64,000 bases of DNA from Bacteroidales bacterium (lineage in GTDB: Bacteria > Bacteroidota > Bacteroidia > Bacteroidales > UBA932). The notes under the pieces were generated by a model. That model searched no databases, was not told the DNA's origin, and worked only from the letters and a program-made list of their open reading frames with translations. How positions within the stretch are numbered: position 1 is the first letter of the stretch; each line of letters opens with the position of its first letter. The stretch covers positions 1-64,000 of the forward strand of contig JAKSJO010000008.1 of assembly GCA_024398125.1 (NCBI GenBank), in the 5' to 3' direction. Shown piece by piece: positions 33,680-44,000 of the stretch. The position numbers and the translations under genes were made by a program.

Positions 33680-34585
33680 TTATTTTCTTACTGATTCGAT
33701 AATTGCCTTGGCGGCTCTTGTATTGAGGCTGTGGCCAGGCTTGAAAGCGCTTACCTTTGCCTTGAGGAAGCCGCAAAGCCTGAGGTCTCCCATGAGGTCG
33801 AGAAGCTTGTGCCTTCCGCATTCGTCGCTGAAATGGAGCTCGAGGTTGTTGAGGTATCCATTTTCGTTGACCTTGAGCTTCGGCTTGTTGAGCAGCGAAC
33901 AGATACTGTCCAGCTGGGCATCGCTTACGGGATGCTCAACGATGACTATCGCATTGTCCACGTCTCCGCCCTTGATGAGATTGTTGCTGAAAAGGAACTC
34001 AAGCTCGTGGAAGAAAACGAAGGTGCGGCATGGAGCAATCTCCGATGCGTATTCCTTTGTCCCATCCCACTTGATGGCCTGCTCGCCAAGAACCTTTGAA
34101 TTGAAATCGAGCACGATGTCGTATGACAGTTCGTCGGCAGGCTCGATCCTGATCCATGAGCCGCTTTTCTCGTCCTTGATCTCTATGGCTTCTTCGATGG
34201 TGGTATAGACACGCTCAGCGTCCTGCTCAATGATTCCAGCCTTGGTGAACGCCTCTACATACGGCTTGGCGGAACCGTCGAGAATAGGGATCTCCGGTCC
34301 GTCGATTTCTATGATTGCATTGTCGATGCCCAATCCGGTAAGGGCAGACATGATGTGCTCGATAGTGACGGCAGATGCACTGCCATCGGAAATGGTGGTG
34401 CTGCGGGCGGTATTGCTAACGTTCGATGCCGAAGCCTTGATGATGGCGTCGGGACCGAGGTCCGTCCTATGAAAGCTGATCCCGTTGCCCACGGGGGCAG
34501 GATTGACCGTCATATTGGCAAAACCGCCGGTATGAAGGCCCTTGCCTTCGAATCGGCAGCTTGTCTTTATAGTCTTCTGTTTCAT
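33680..34585 (-). CDS. lpxC: UDP-3-O-acyl-N-acetylglucosamine deacetylase (stand-alone form)
   Basis: 301 residues. LpxC is a zinc enzyme that removes the acetyl group in the committed step of lipid A synthesis. Conserved parts: CRFEGKGLHTGGFANMTVNP at the start, TIEHIMSALTGLGIDNAIIE with the first zinc His, the FPILDGS-like segment EIPILDGSAKPYVEAF, and LHFSDECGRHKLLDLMGDLR with the other zinc ligands, then FKPGHSLNTRAAKAI. In most Bacteroidota I know, LpxC is fused to FabZ in a ~460-residue protein; here the frame stops right after the LpxC domain and lpxA follows by 6 nt. Confidence 0.95.
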   Translation of the reverse strand: MKQKTIKTSCRFEGKGLHTGGFANMTVNPAPVGNGISFHRTDLGPDAIIKASASNVSNTARSTTISDGSASAVTIEHIMSALTGLGIDNAIIEIDGPEIPILDGSAKPYVEAFTKAGIIEQDAERVYTTIEEAIEIKDEKSGSWIRIEPADELSYDIVLDFNSKVLGEQAIKWDGTKEYASEIAPCRTFVFFHELEFLFSNNLIKGGDVDNAIVIVEHPVSDAQLDSICSLLNKPKLKVNENGYLNNLELHFSDECGRHKLLDLMGDLRLCGFLKAKVSAFKPGHSLNTRAAKAIIESVRK

Positions 34586-34602
34586 TATAAATTAATAGCC
34601 TG

Positions 34603-34610
34603 CAAAGATA
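34603..34610 (-). promoter_or_regulatory. -7 box for lpxC-lpxA-wbqC
   Basis: Minus-strand TATCTTTG, exact TAnnTTTG match, 17 nt upstream of the lpxC ATG. A TTG lies 20 nt further upstream (34633-34631), a partial -33 match. Confidence 0.6.
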
Positions 34611-34670
34611 GTCATAATAATGATTATAACCAACCTTGAGGCTGTCTGTAAAAAATGTGTTCAAAAGAGA

Positions 34671-35663
34671 CTACTTGTTCTCGCCGGCTCTTTTGAACAT
34701 CGCGTAGCTGCGCATGAAGGTCCTGTGGTCGATGGCCGGCATTCCCATGAGGGTTCTGCCCGGTTCCTTTATGGTTCCGATCACGCCGCTCTGGGCTGCG
34801 ATCGTGGTGTTGTCTGCGACTGACAGATGTCCGACGATGCCGACCTGGCCGGCGATGATGCAGTTCTTTCCAACCTTTGCGGATCCGGCGATGCCGGTCT
34901 GTGCAGCCATCACGGTGTTGTCGCCGATGACTACATTGTGCGCGATCTGGCAGAGGTTGTCGATCTTGACTCCGTTGCCGATGATGGTTGACTCCATTTC
35001 GGCTCTGTCGACTGTTGTGTTGGCACCGATTTCGACGTTGTTTCCGATGATCACGTTGCCGAGATGTTCGATCTTCTCCCATGTGCCGTCAGGCTGTGGC
35101 GCATTTCCAAATCCGTCTGAACCTATGACGCAGTTGGCATGGAGAATCACATTGTCTCCGATGACCATTCCGGGATAGATGCGTACGCCGGGGTAGAAGA
35201 TGCAGTTCTTTCCGATTACGGTTCCTTCGCCGATGCTTACATGGTCCGCGATATGGCAGCCATCGCCGATGCTGCACTTCGCACCGATTCTGGTGTAGTC
35301 TCCGACATACACCTTCTTGCCCAGCTTGGCGCTGAACGCGATGTGCGTGTAGCAGCCGCGGTATCTGCGGTGAGTCTTCTTCTGGTCGGAAACGTACTTG
35401 AGCAATGTCGCTATTGCGTTGTACGCATCAGCCACGCGTATCATTGTCGGAGCCACGGGCTGCTTGGGCTCGAAGCTTTCATTGACAAGCAGGATGCTTG
35501 CCTTGCTGGTGTAGACGTACTGTTCGTATTTAGGGTTTGCGAAGAAGCAGAGCTGGCCTGCCTTGCCATGTTCGATCTTTGCGAATGTGCTGACCTTGGC
35601 ATTCTCGTCTCCATCAACGCGTCCGTTGAGGACATGGGCCAGCTGTTTTGCTGTAAATTCCAT
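34671..35663 (-). CDS. lpxD: UDP-3-O-(3-hydroxyacyl)glucosamine N-acyltransferase
   Basis: 330 residues. LpxD adds the second 3-hydroxyacyl chain in lipid A synthesis. N-terminal uridine-binding domain ([20 protein letters not shown]), long hexapeptide helix ([39 protein letters not shown] with the conserved GFGxA segment), catalytic His in [13 protein letters not shown], and a helical C-terminus. It is divergently placed from rimP and separated from lpxC by 85 nt with a separate promoter for lpxC. Confidence 0.96.
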   Translation of the reverse strand: MEFTAKQLAHVLNGRVDGDENAKVSTFAKIEHGKAGQLCFFANPKYEQYVYTSKASILLVNESFEPKQPVAPTMIRVADAYNAIATLLKYVSDQKKTHRRYRGCYTHIAFSAKLGKKVYVGDYTRIGAKCSIGDGCHIADHVSIGEGTVIGKNCIFYPGVRIYPGMVIGDNVILHANCVIGSDGFGNAPQPDGTWEKIEHLGNVIIGNNVEIGANTTVDRAEMESTIIGNGVKIDNLCQIAHNVVIGDNTVMAAQTGIAGSAKVGKNCIIAGQVGIVGHLSVADNTTIAAQSGVIGTIKEPGRTLMGMPAIDHRTFMRSYAMFKRAGENK

Positions 35664-35707
35664 TGTCTGAGTTTAGTGGGTGTTGTTCGGAACACCTTGT
35701 TATACTG

Positions 35708-35715
35708 CAAATTTA
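35708..35715 (-). promoter_or_regulatory. -7 box for lpxD
   Basis: Minus-strand TAAATTTG, exact TAnnTTTG match, 44 nt upstream of the lpxD ATG, facing away from the rimP promoter. Confidence 0.55.
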
Positions 35716-35723
35716 CGATATTT

Positions 35724-35754
35724 TTTGTAATTCATCATTATTTGGGTATCTTTG
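35724..35754 (+). promoter_or_regulatory. Full -33/-7 promoter for the rimP-nusA-infB operon
   Basis: TTTG (35724-35727), 19-nt spacer, TATCTTTG (35747-35754): a complete match to the Bacteroidota TTTG-N19-TAnnTTTG consensus and the best promoter in the window. The predicted leader is about 50 nt. Confidence 0.8.
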
Positions 35755-35809
35755 CATGTGCGAAGGATAGGGGACAGCAGTTCTCTATCTTTTTTTAATG
35801 TTTTTGCTC

Positions 35810-36286
35810 ATGGATAGAAAGCTTTTGAACGAGACTGTGGAGAAGGTTCTCGCGGTGCGAGACTGTTTCCTGGTCGATATTTCAGTCAGTTCGGACAATG
35901 ATGTCACTGTCACGATAGAGAAAGAGTCCGGCTCGATAGATATGGATGACTGCATCGCGGTGAATGACGCCGTCCTGGATGCGTTCGACCGTGATGTCGA
36001 GGACTTCGCCCTGACCGTGACCTCGGCGGGTCTGGATCTTCCATTCAAGGTTCAGCGTCAGTTCAACAAGGCCCTCGGCAGCGCTGTGGAGGTCCTCGTA
36101 AAGGGTGGACGCAAGCTCATCGCGACGCTTGTCGCTGCTGATGCGGAGTCGATCACTGTCAAGTACAGCGCAAAAGAGGCTGTAGAGGGCAGCAAGAAGA
36201 AGCAGATGGTAGAGCACGAGGAGGTGCTTCAGCTCAGCGATGTCAACGCTGTCCGCTATCACATTGAATTCTCAGATAAGAAATAA
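35810..36286 (+). CDS. rimP: Ribosome maturation factor RimP
   Basis: 158 residues from ATG at 35810; the in-frame ATG at 35798 is only four codons earlier and is less likely. RimP helps assemble the 30S subunit. The order of an N-terminal alpha/beta domain (VRDCFLVDISVSSDNDVTVT, then MDDCIAVNDAVLDAFD) and a C-terminal SH3-like domain with a conserved GRKLIATLVAADAESITVKY segment fits the family. It opens the classical rimP-nusA-infB operon, 17 nt before nusA. Confidence 0.92.
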   Translation: MDRKLLNETVEKVLAVRDCFLVDISVSSDNDVTVTIEKESGSIDMDDCIAVNDAVLDAFDRDVEDFALTVTSAGLDLPFKVQRQFNKALGSAVEVLVKGGRKLIATLVAADAESITVKYSAKEAVEGSKKKQMVEHEEVLQLSDVNAVRYHIEFSDKK

Positions 36287-36303
36287 AAATAAACTATATC
36301 GCT

Positions 36304-37566
36304 ATGGAAAAAGAAAATGTAATGACTCTTGTCGATGCATTCAAGATGTTCAAGGACGAAAAGAACATCGACAGACCAGTCATGATGGGTGTGCTCAAGG
36401 ATGTATTCCTCACCCAGCTTGCCAAGACCTACGGAACAGCAGACAACTTCGATGTCATCGTGAACGTTGACAAGGGAACCTGCGAGATCTACCAGAACTT
36501 TGAGATCGTAGAGGAGGTTGAGGATGAAAACTGCCAGATGACCGTAGAGGAGGTCGCCGAGGAAACCGGCGATACCGACTACGAGATCGGCGATACATAT
36601 ACAAGACCATACGCACTCAAGGACTTCGGCCGTCGCGGAATTCTCAATATCCGCCAGAACCTCCAGGGTCGTATCATGGATATCGAAAAGGCCAATGTCT
36701 TCAAGAAGTACTCTGAGAAGGAAGGCGAACTCTTCACCGGCGAGGTATATCAGACCTGGTCCAAGGAGGTTCTCATCCTCGATGATGCAGGCAACGAACT
36801 CCATATCCCTAAGGAGGAGCAGATCCCTGGCGAGCGCTTCAAGAAGGGCGACAGCGTAAGGGCGGTCATCAAGAAGGTTGAGATGCGCAACAATACCACT
36901 CCATACATCGTGCTCTCACGTACCTCAAGCGAGTTCCTCGAGCGTCTCTTCGAGGCCGAGGTCCCTGAGATCATGGATGGTCTCATCACCATCAAGAAGG
37001 TGGTACGTGTACCAGGCGAGCGCGCAAAGGTAGCTGTTGAGTCATACGACGAGCGTATCGATCCTATCGGAGCTTGTATCGGTGTGAAGGGTGGCCGTAT
37101 CATCGGTATCGTACGTGAGCTCAGAAATGAGAACATCGACGTGCTCCAGTGGACCAGCAATCCTCAGCTCCTCATCCAGAGAGCTCTCGCTCCTGCAAGA
37201 GTATCCTCAATCGACATGGGCAACGGCACTGACAACAAGGTCAAGGTGTTCATGGACCAGGAGGAGGTCAAGAAGGGTATCGGCCGCGGCGGTATCAATG
37301 TACAGCTCGCCGGCATGCTCATCGACCGTGAGATTGAAGTATACCGTCTTTCACAGGATGCAGCCGAGGAAGAGGAGGACGTTCTCCTCAGCGACTTCAG
37401 CGATGAGATCGATGGATGGGTTATCGAGAAGCTCCAGTCGATCGGTTGCGATACCGCCAGGGGCGTTCTCGCACTTGATCCTGAGGACATCGCAAAGCGT
37501 GCAGATCTCGAGGACGAGACTGTCGAGGAGGTAATCAGCATCCTCAAGAAGGAATTTGAAGACTAA
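36304..37566 (+). CDS. nusA: Transcription termination/antitermination factor NusA
   Basis: 420 residues. NusA binds RNA polymerase and RNA to control pausing and termination. The N-terminal polymerase-binding domain is followed by the S1 domain (GELFTGEVYQTWSKEVLILD), KH1 and KH2 domains with the signature GACIGVKGGRIIGIVREL near residue 260 and WTSNPQLLIQRALAPARV. The C-terminal acidic region has helix-hairpin-helix-like segments (LQSIGCDTARGVLALDPEDI). It sits between rimP and infB, with infB starting 15 nt after its stop. Confidence 0.97.
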   Translation: MEKENVMTLVDAFKMFKDEKNIDRPVMMGVLKDVFLTQLAKTYGTADNFDVIVNVDKGTCEIYQNFEIVEEVEDENCQMTVEEVAEETGDTDYEIGDTYTRPYALKDFGRRGILNIRQNLQGRIMDIEKANVFKKYSEKEGELFTGEVYQTWSKEVLILDDAGNELHIPKEEQIPGERFKKGDSVRAVIKKVEMRNNTTPYIVLSRTSSEFLERLFEAEVPEIMDGLITIKKVVRVPGERAKVAVESYDERIDPIGACIGVKGGRIIGIVRELRNENIDVLQWTSNPQLLIQRALAPARVSSIDMGNGTDNKVKVFMDQEEVKKGIGRGGINVQLAGMLIDREIEVYRLSQDAAEEEEDVLLSDFSDEIDGWVIEKLQSIGCDTARGVLALDPEDIAKRADLEDETVEEVISILKKEFED

Positions 37567-37581
37567 CATTAAAGGAACGAT

Positions 37582-40500
37582 ATGGCAGAAATCCGAATAA
37601 ATAAACTCTTAAAGAAATACAACGTCGGCTTGAACGAGCTGGTGGATTTCCTTCAGAAGCAGGGCGCCCAGGTTGAAAACAACCCTAACGCAAAGGTTTC
37701 AGAAGATTTCGTTCCCGCTCTCGACCGCCATTTCAGCAAGGACCTCGAAATGAAGGAGAAGGCTGAGAAGGTGGACATCAAACTGGCGGAGATCCTCGAA
37801 AAGTCCGGACGCAAGCAGGAAAAGCCTGAGGCGGAGGACTTCGAGCCTTTCCAGGAAACAATAATCAAGAGCAGCATGCTCACAGATATCAACCGCAAGT
37901 CTGCCCAGGCTGAAACCGAACCTGTGGCTGAGCCTGAACCTGTTCAGGCTCCTGAGGTCAAGCCGGTCGAGCCGGTTGCAGAGCCTGCGCCTAAGGTGGA
38001 GCCTGTGGTCGAGTCAAAGCCTGAACCGGCTCCTGTGCCTGAGGTTAAGCCTGCCGAGCCTGTGGCTGCTCCTAAGGTGGAGCCTGTGGTTGAATCAAAG
38101 CCAGAGCCAGCTCCTGTGCCTGAGGTAAAGCCAGCTGAGTCTGTCGCAGAGCCTGAACCGACACCTGTACCTGAGGTAAAGCCAGTCGAGCCTGTGACTG
38201 CGCCTGCCCCTAAGGTGGAGCCTGTGAAGGTTGTCGCTCCTGCCGCTACGGTTGTGGCTGCTGCAGCTCCTTCCCAGCAGGGAGGTCTTCAGGTTGTCGG
38301 CAAGATCGACCTTTCACAGTTCGACAAGAAGAAGTCGAAGCGTGAGAGGATTGCAAAGGGCAGCCAGAAGGTGGATGTTACCAAGGCCGGTGCATCACAG
38401 CCTGCCCAGAAGCAGAAGAATGGAAACAATAACAACAACGGCAAGAACAATAATAACGGCAATGCCAACGGCGGACGCAATGGAAACAATAACGGCAACA
38501 ATGCGCGTCACGACCAGCAGGGCAAGGGCGGAAAGGGCAAGAAGGGACAGGATCGCTTCACCAAGCCTGCGATGACCGAAGCTGAACAGGAAGAACAGCA
38601 GAGGCAGATCCAGAAGCAGGTCAAGGAGACCTACGCCAAGATGAATGACAACAAGAAGAACAACTTCGGAGCCAAGTACAGAAAGGAGAAGCGCGAGCTT
38701 GCATCCCAGAAGGCGATGGAGGAAATGGAGCAGGTTGCAGCGGAGAAGAAGGTGCTCAAGGTAACAGAGTTCGTTACCGTGAACGACCTCGCCACCCTCA
38801 TGAACAATACTCCTGTTGTCAAGGTCATCGGTGCCTGCATGAGCCTCGGTCTCATGGTGTCGATCAACCAGCGTCTTGACGCTGAAACCCTCGTTCTCGT
38901 TGCCGAGGAGTTCGGTTACAAGGTTGAGTTCGTAACCGCTGAGATCTCTGAGGAGATCGGTGGAAACGAGGTTGACCGCGAGGAGGATCTTGTACCTCGT
39001 CCACCGGTGATTACAGTCATGGGTCACGTAGACCACGGTAAGACCTCGCTCCTTGACTATATCCGCAAGTCGAATGTAATCGCAGGTGAGGCCGGCGGTA
39101 TCACACAGCATATCGGTGCATACAGCGTGAAGCTTGAGGACGGCCGTCATATCACCTTCCTCGATACCCCTGGTCATGAGGCCTTCACCGCAATGCGTGC
39201 CCGTGGAGCGCAGATGACTGACCTTGCGATCATCATCGTGGCTGCTGATGATGCCGTCATGCCACAGACAATCGAGGCTATCAACCATGCTCAGGCTGCA
39301 GGTGTGCCGATGGTATTTGCGATCAACAAGATCGACAAGCCGGGCGCATTCCCTGATACCATCCGCCGTCAGCTCTCCGAGATGAACATTCTCGTCGAGG
39401 ACTGGGGCGGCAAGTTCCAGTGCCAGGAAATCTCAGCCAAGAAGGGTCTCAATGTAGATCTCCTTCTTGAGAAGGTCCTCCTCGAGACAGACCTTCTTGA
39501 GCTCAAGGCTAATCCGGACAGACTTGCATCGGGAGCTGTCATAGAGTCCTCTCTCGACAAGGGCCGCGGCTATCTCGCAACCATCCTTGTCCAGAACGGA
39601 ACGCTCCATGTCGGTGATGTCATCCTTTCCGGAAGCAACTATGGCCGTGTGAAGTCCATGTTCAACGAGCGTGGCCAGAAGGTCACCGAGGCAGGTCCTT
39701 CAACTCCGGTCTCAGTGCTCGGTCTCAACGGCGCTCCTGCAGCAGGTGAGAAGTTCAACGTCATGGCTGACGAGCGCGAGGCAAAGAACATCGCCAACAA
39801 GCGTGAGCAGCTTATCCGCATCCAGGGTATCAAGACCCAGAAGCATACAACCCTCGAAGATATCGGCCGTCGAATCGCGATCGGCAACTTCAAGGAACTC
39901 AATATCATCGTCAAGGGTGACGTGGATGGATCAGTTGAGGCACTTTCAGACTCGCTGATCAAGCTCTCTACCGAGGAGGTACAGGTCAATGTCATCCACA
40001 AGGCTGTCGGCGGCATCTCCGAGTCAGATGTATTGCTCGCGGAGGCATCGGATGCCGTAATCGTCGGCTTCCAGGTTCGTCCTACAGTCGAGGCCCGCAA
40101 GGCTGCAGACCGTGAAGGCGTGGAAATCCGCCTCTACTCTGTCATCTATGACTGTATAAATGAGGTCAAGGATGGTATCGAGGGTATGCTCGAGCCGGAG
40201 AAGAAGGAGGAAATCACAGCTACCGCTGAGGTTAAGCAGACCTTCAAGATCAGCAAGGTTGGAACAATCGCCGGCTGTCTTGTACGCGATGGCAAGATGA
40301 CCAAGGGTCCAGTCAGACTCATCCGTGACGGTATCGTTATCTACACCGGTGAGCTCAGCTCACTCAAGCGTGGCAAGGACGATGCCAAGGAAGTCGGCGC
40401 AGGTATGGAGTGCGGTCTCGGTATCGAGAGATTCAACGACCTCAAGGAAGGCGATATCATCGAGGCATTCCACGTAGTTGAGATCAAGAGAACTCTCTAA
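37582..40500 (+). CDS. infB: Translation initiation factor IF-2
   Basis: 972 residues. IF-2 is the GTPase that brings initiator tRNA to the ribosome. Order: short N-terminal IF2 helix domain, a Pro/Glu/Val-rich stretch with repeated EVKP units (about residues 120-225), an Asn/Gly-rich stretch ([20 protein letters not shown]), then the conserved core: G1 [12 protein letters not shown] near residue 480, [17 protein letters not shown] (G3), NKIDKPGA (G4), and domains III-IV ending VEIKRTL. The disordered N-terminal part is long but usual for Bacteroidota. The tRNA-Gln gene lies 73 nt downstream. Confidence 0.97.
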   Translation: MAEIRINKLLKKYNVGLNELVDFLQKQGAQVENNPNAKVSEDFVPALDRHFSKDLEMKEKAEKVDIKLAEILEKSGRKQEKPEAEDFEPFQETIIKSSMLTDINRKSAQAETEPVAEPEPVQAPEVKPVEPVAEPAPKVEPVVESKPEPAPVPEVKPAEPVAAPKVEPVVESKPEPAPVPEVKPAESVAEPEPTPVPEVKPVEPVTAPAPKVEPVKVVAPAATVVAAAAPSQQGGLQVVGKIDLSQFDKKKSKRERIAKGSQKVDVTKAGASQPAQKQKNGNNNNNGKNNNNGNANGGRNGNNNGNNARHDQQGKGGKGKKGQDRFTKPAMTEAEQEEQQRQIQKQVKETYAKMNDNKKNNFGAKYRKEKRELASQKAMEEMEQVAAEKKVLKVTEFVTVNDLATLMNNTPVVKVIGACMSLGLMVSINQRLDAETLVLVAEEFGYKVEFVTAEISEEIGGNEVDREEDLVPRPPVITVMGHVDHGKTSLLDYIRKSNVIAGEAGGITQHIGAYSVKLEDGRHITFLDTPGHEAFTAMRARGAQMTDLAIIIVAADDAVMPQTIEAINHAQAAGVPMVFAINKIDKPGAFPDTIRRQLSEMNILVEDWGGKFQCQEISAKKGLNVDLLLEKVLLETDLLELKANPDRLASGAVIESSLDKGRGYLATILVQNGTLHVGDVILSGSNYGRVKSMFNERGQKVTEAGPSTPVSVLGLNGAPAAGEKFNVMADEREAKNIANKREQLIRIQGIKTQKHTTLEDIGRRIAIGNFKELNIIVKGDVDGSVEALSDSLIKLSTEEVQVNVIHKAVGGISESDVLLAEASDAVIVGFQVRPTVEARKAADREGVEIRLYSVIYDCINEVKDGIEGMLEPEKKEEITATAEVKQTFKISKVGTIAGCLVRDGKMTKGPVRLIRDGIVIYTGELSSLKRGKDDAKEVGAGMECGLGIERFNDLKEGDIIEAFHVVEIKRTL

Positions 40501-40514
40501 TCCGTTTTTTTGAT

Positions 40515-40522
40515 TATCTTTG
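40515..40522 (+). promoter_or_regulatory. -7 box before tRNA-Gln
   Basis: TATCTTTG, exact TAnnTTTG match, just after infB ends and 51 nt before the tRNA. The hairpin at 40524-40545 begins one base past this box. Confidence 0.55.
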
Positions 40523-40523
40523 C

Positions 40524-40545
40524 AGCCCCGCATTCGTGCGGGGCT
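40524..40545 (+). terminator. Strong GC hairpin between infB and tRNA-Gln
   Basis: AGCCCCGCA pairs with TGCGGGGCT, a perfect 9-bp stem with a TTCG loop. It is followed by TGTATATA rather than a T run, so it may be the infB 3' end structure, or the 5' end of the tRNA precursor, since the -7 box ends at 40522. Confidence 0.4.
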
Positions 40546-40573
40546 TGTATATAGCAGTTTGACTGCTTGGTAC

Positions 40574-40644
40574 TGAGGTATGGTGTAATGGCAGCACATG
40601 GGATTTTGGTTCCCCCAGTCAGCGTTCGAGTCGCTGTACCTCAA
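40574..40644 (+). tRNA. tRNA-Gln (anticodon TTG)
   Basis: 71 nt. Acceptor stem TGAGGTA (40574-40580) pairs with TACCTCA (40637-40643), discriminator A at 40644, no encoded CCA. The D arm contains GGTGTAATGGC, the anticodon loop is TTTTGGT with anticodon TTG, and the T arm is CAGCG TTCGAGT CGCTG. The sequence closely follows the usual bacterial glutamine tRNA. The outermost anticodon-stem pair is a T-C mismatch. It reads CAA/CAG glutamine codons. Confidence 0.95.
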
Positions 40645-40654
40645 CTTCCTATAC

Positions 40655-40770
40655 GGGGGACATGTCCCCCGAACCCCCAGCGCCGCTTAAGTGCCTTTCC
40701 ATATTTTCTCGCGCAGCTCGAAAATACACGGCACCGCGGCGGTCCGCTGATGCGGACCTCGCTTCGCTCA
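40655..40770 (-). repeat. Intergenic structured repeat, diverged copy 3 (inverted relative to copies 1 and 2)
   Basis: Read on the minus strand this stretch aligns along its whole length with the two direct copies at 44181 and 44291. Shared blocks include GCGAAGCGA, GCATCAGC, GTGCCGTGTATTT, GGAAAGG and GGGGGTT, and the element ends in a G-rich hairpin (here the 16-bp palindrome at 40655-40670). The hairpin around GCATCAGC has stem GGTCCGC/GCGGACC here but ATTTGC/GCAAAT in the other copies, and the second hairpin has TATTTTC/GAAAATA here but TATTTGT/ACAAATA there. Pairing is kept although the bases differ. Confidence 0.8.
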
Positions 40771-40850
40771 AAGAAGATCCCGATGCGGACTTTTGATGCG
40801 GATTTTTGCAATCGGGGGCTAAGATTGAACCGGATTGATAGAAGCTATGG

Positions 40851-40883
40851 GGTCATGCCCGTTCGGGCTTGACCTGTTTTTTT
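40851..40883 (+). terminator. Intrinsic terminator downstream of tRNA-Gln and repeat
   Basis: GGTCATGCCCG (40851-40861) and CGGGCTTGACC (40864-40874) form an 11-bp stem with one T-T mismatch, followed by seven Ts (40877-40883). It closes the tRNA transcript. The rest of 40771-41045 shows no gene; it holds TGATGCGGA-like fragments near 40780-40805 that echo the repeat, and AT-rich sequence before the next gene. Confidence 0.8.
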
Positions 40884-41045
40884 GTGTGCGGATTCCTTGG
40901 CTGTTTCCGGGACCAACTTAAACAATGTAACAGGAATCCAATATTTGTGAACAAAAATGACATTTTTCACGGCTCGAATGGCGTTTGGGCACAATGTTTG
41001 TGCGCTTTTTGACTCGTGTTTATAAAACTGTAAGTCGTGTTACAC

Positions 41046-44000
41046 ATGAAGAAATTACTAATCATGCTTACCAGCGTGTTGCTGGTTCTGGCATTCTCAG
41101 ACAAAGCCTTCGCGCAGAGGGCCAAGACTGATGCAACCATTACCATTACCTTGACGGATTCAATGACTGACGAACCTGTTGGCTTTGCTACTGTTCAGCT
41201 CCTCGTCCCTGGCGAGGACAAGGCGTACAAGTATGCTCTCAGTGACGGCGATGGTGTTGCAAAATTTGAAAAACTGAAGGCAGGTACCTACAATGTCAAA
41301 GCTGAGATGATGGGCTACATGGCCTATACAAAGGAGATAACTCTCGAGGCTTCCCAGAATCTTGATCTCGGAAAGGTCAAGATGGAACCTGACCAGAGAG
41401 TCCTCGATGCAGCAAAGGTTTCAGCTGTCGGAAACACCGTCATTGTAAAGAAAGATACGATCGAGTATAACGCAACCGCATTCAAGACTACCGAGAATGA
41501 TGTTCTTGAGGACCTCCTCAAAAAGCTTCCGGGAGTTGTTGTCGGCGATGACGGTTCAATCACCGTTAACGGCCAGACCATCACCCAGGTATATATCGAC
41601 GGCAAGACCTTCTTCCTCAATGACCCTAACCTGGCTACCAAGAACATTCCTGCGAAGATTGTCGAGAAGGTTAAGGTTGTCCAGAAGAAGTCAGACCAGG
41701 CTGAATTCACCGGTATCGACGATGGCCAGGAGACAACAGTCCTCGACCTTACCGTACAGCAGGGCATGATGAACGGCCTTATCGGTAACGCACAGCTTGG
41801 AGGTGGACACGATCTCCCGGCAAAGGCTTCCGCATATGATGACTACCGTTTCCAGAGCAATGTATTCCTCGGAAACTTCAAGTCTGATACCCAGCTCAGC
41901 ATCATCGCAAATGCAAATAATGCGAACAACCAGCGCTTCGGCGGTGGCGGCGGCATGGGCGGCGGTATGATGGGCGGCATGGGCGGCTTCGGCGGCGGCA
42001 TGGGCGGCGGTGGTGGAATCACCACATCCGGCATGCTCGGTCTCAATGCTGGCGGCAACTTCTTCGATGACCGCATGGAGGTGTCAGGTAACGGACAGCT
42101 CAACGGTTCACGTACCGATTCTCGTTCAGATGTCAACAAGCTGACCTCTCGCCAGGGTGATTACGATATCTTTGATGAAACCCACAGCATAGGCAACTCG
42201 AACAACTATGGCGAGAGCTTCGGAATGCGTCTCACCCATGAGTTCTCAAAGAACACTTCTATTGTGTTCCAGCCTCAGATCAGCTTCAACAACAGTCATA
42301 GCGACCGCATCCAGGATCAGACTTCGTTCAATCAGCTCAAGTCAAACGGCGACAGAACCAAGTCCAGCGACAGCTTCAGCAACAATGTCAGCGATGGCCA
42401 GAGCACCACAATCGGCGGTTCTCTCATGCTTCGCCAGCGTCTCGGTCTTCCTGGTCGTACCTTGACTGCCACCATCCGTCCAAATTTCACCAATTCCGAT
42501 ACAGACGGATACACCCAGTCTATCATGAATACCTACATCGGCGACAAGTCGATCTCGGCAATCACCAACCAGCGTACCTTCCAGAACAGCAAGTCATATT
42601 CAATGAATGCCAATGCGACTTACACTGAGCCACTCGGAAACCATTTCTACGCAGAGGCGAACTACGCATTCAACTGGAGCAAGACTGTATCGGAGAAGAA
42701 GGCGTGGGACAATCTCGACAATACAGGATTCAGCAAGGACAATCTGTTCTATAATACCGCCGGAGAGGTGTTCAATGGTGTATATTCAAACAATATCATC
42801 AATGAAACCACTCGCCAGACCATGGGACTCAACATGCTCTACCAGAGCGATCAGCTTCGTGCCCAGGTCGGTGTGAGCCTCATCCCTACCAAGATGCGCA
42901 ACGATACCGAGAGGGCAAATTACCAGCTTGACACCACCATCAACGTAGTGAACTGGTCTCCACAGGCTCAGGTACGTTGGGAGCCGAACGACAACAACAA
43001 TGTCCGTCTCAACTATCGTGGTAACTCAAGCCAGCCTTCGATCAACCAGCTCATGCCGGTTCCTGACAACTCGAACCCTATGAGCCAGACCCTCGGTAAC
43101 CCATCGCTTGCTCCTTACTTCAGCCACAACTTCGGTGGTGAATACCGTTACAACAACAGAAGGACCTTTTCATCATTCAATGTCAGACTGAACGGAGGCT
43201 TCACTCAGGATCCTATCACCAACGCGACCCTATACGGTGCAGGCAACACCAGATATTCAATCCCATTCAATGGAAAGAATACCTATAACTACAGCGGCAA
43301 TACCATGGTGAACCTTCCTATCGCGAAGTCCAACTTCTCGATTTCGAACGACCTCGGTTTCAATTCATCAACCTCTTCATCATACGAAGGCAGCAAGGAT
43401 CTTGATGTAACCAAGTATTACAACAAGGGCGAATTCGACTACAACGGCTTCTTCCGTGACTATCCAGACTTCACCAGGTCAAAGGACTTTACCGTCAACG
43501 ACATGGTTTCAAGAAGCTTCAACGAGAGATTCCGCTTGACATACCGTGCTGATGCAATCGAGGCACAGGTCGGCATTTCAACCAGGTACTCGAATACCAC
43601 CAACTCTATCGATACCAAGACCAACATCTCGAACTGGAACAATACCGCTACCGGATCCCTCACCTGGAACTGGTCACTTACCGGAATGTCAGTGCAGTCT
43701 GATGTGAATTATCGCTGGTATGCAGGTTATACTACTCCACTTGATCCAGAGTGCATCTGGAATGCTGAGATCACCAAGCTTATCCTCAAGAACAGGGTAA
43801 CAATGGCTCTCCGTGCAGTCGATATCCTCGGCCAGTCAAAGACCTTCACTGTTAGCGACAGCAGCAGTGCGCACACTGAGACCCTCAGCAATACCCTCGG
43901 ACGTTACATCATCCTTTCATTCACCTGGCGTTTCGGCAGCTTCGGCCGTGGCGGTATGGGCGGCGGCATGATGGGCGGCGGCGCAAGAGGTGGCCGTGGC

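Noticed and set aside
38395-39288. A 297-codon minus-strand ORF opposite infB
   Set aside because: Antisense of IF-2; the apparent Leu/Val-rich stretches come from the reverse of its codons.
40567-40872. A 101-codon ORF over tRNA-Gln, repeat copy 3 and the terminator
   Set aside because: It covers a clear tRNA and a structured repeat; the frame is incidental.
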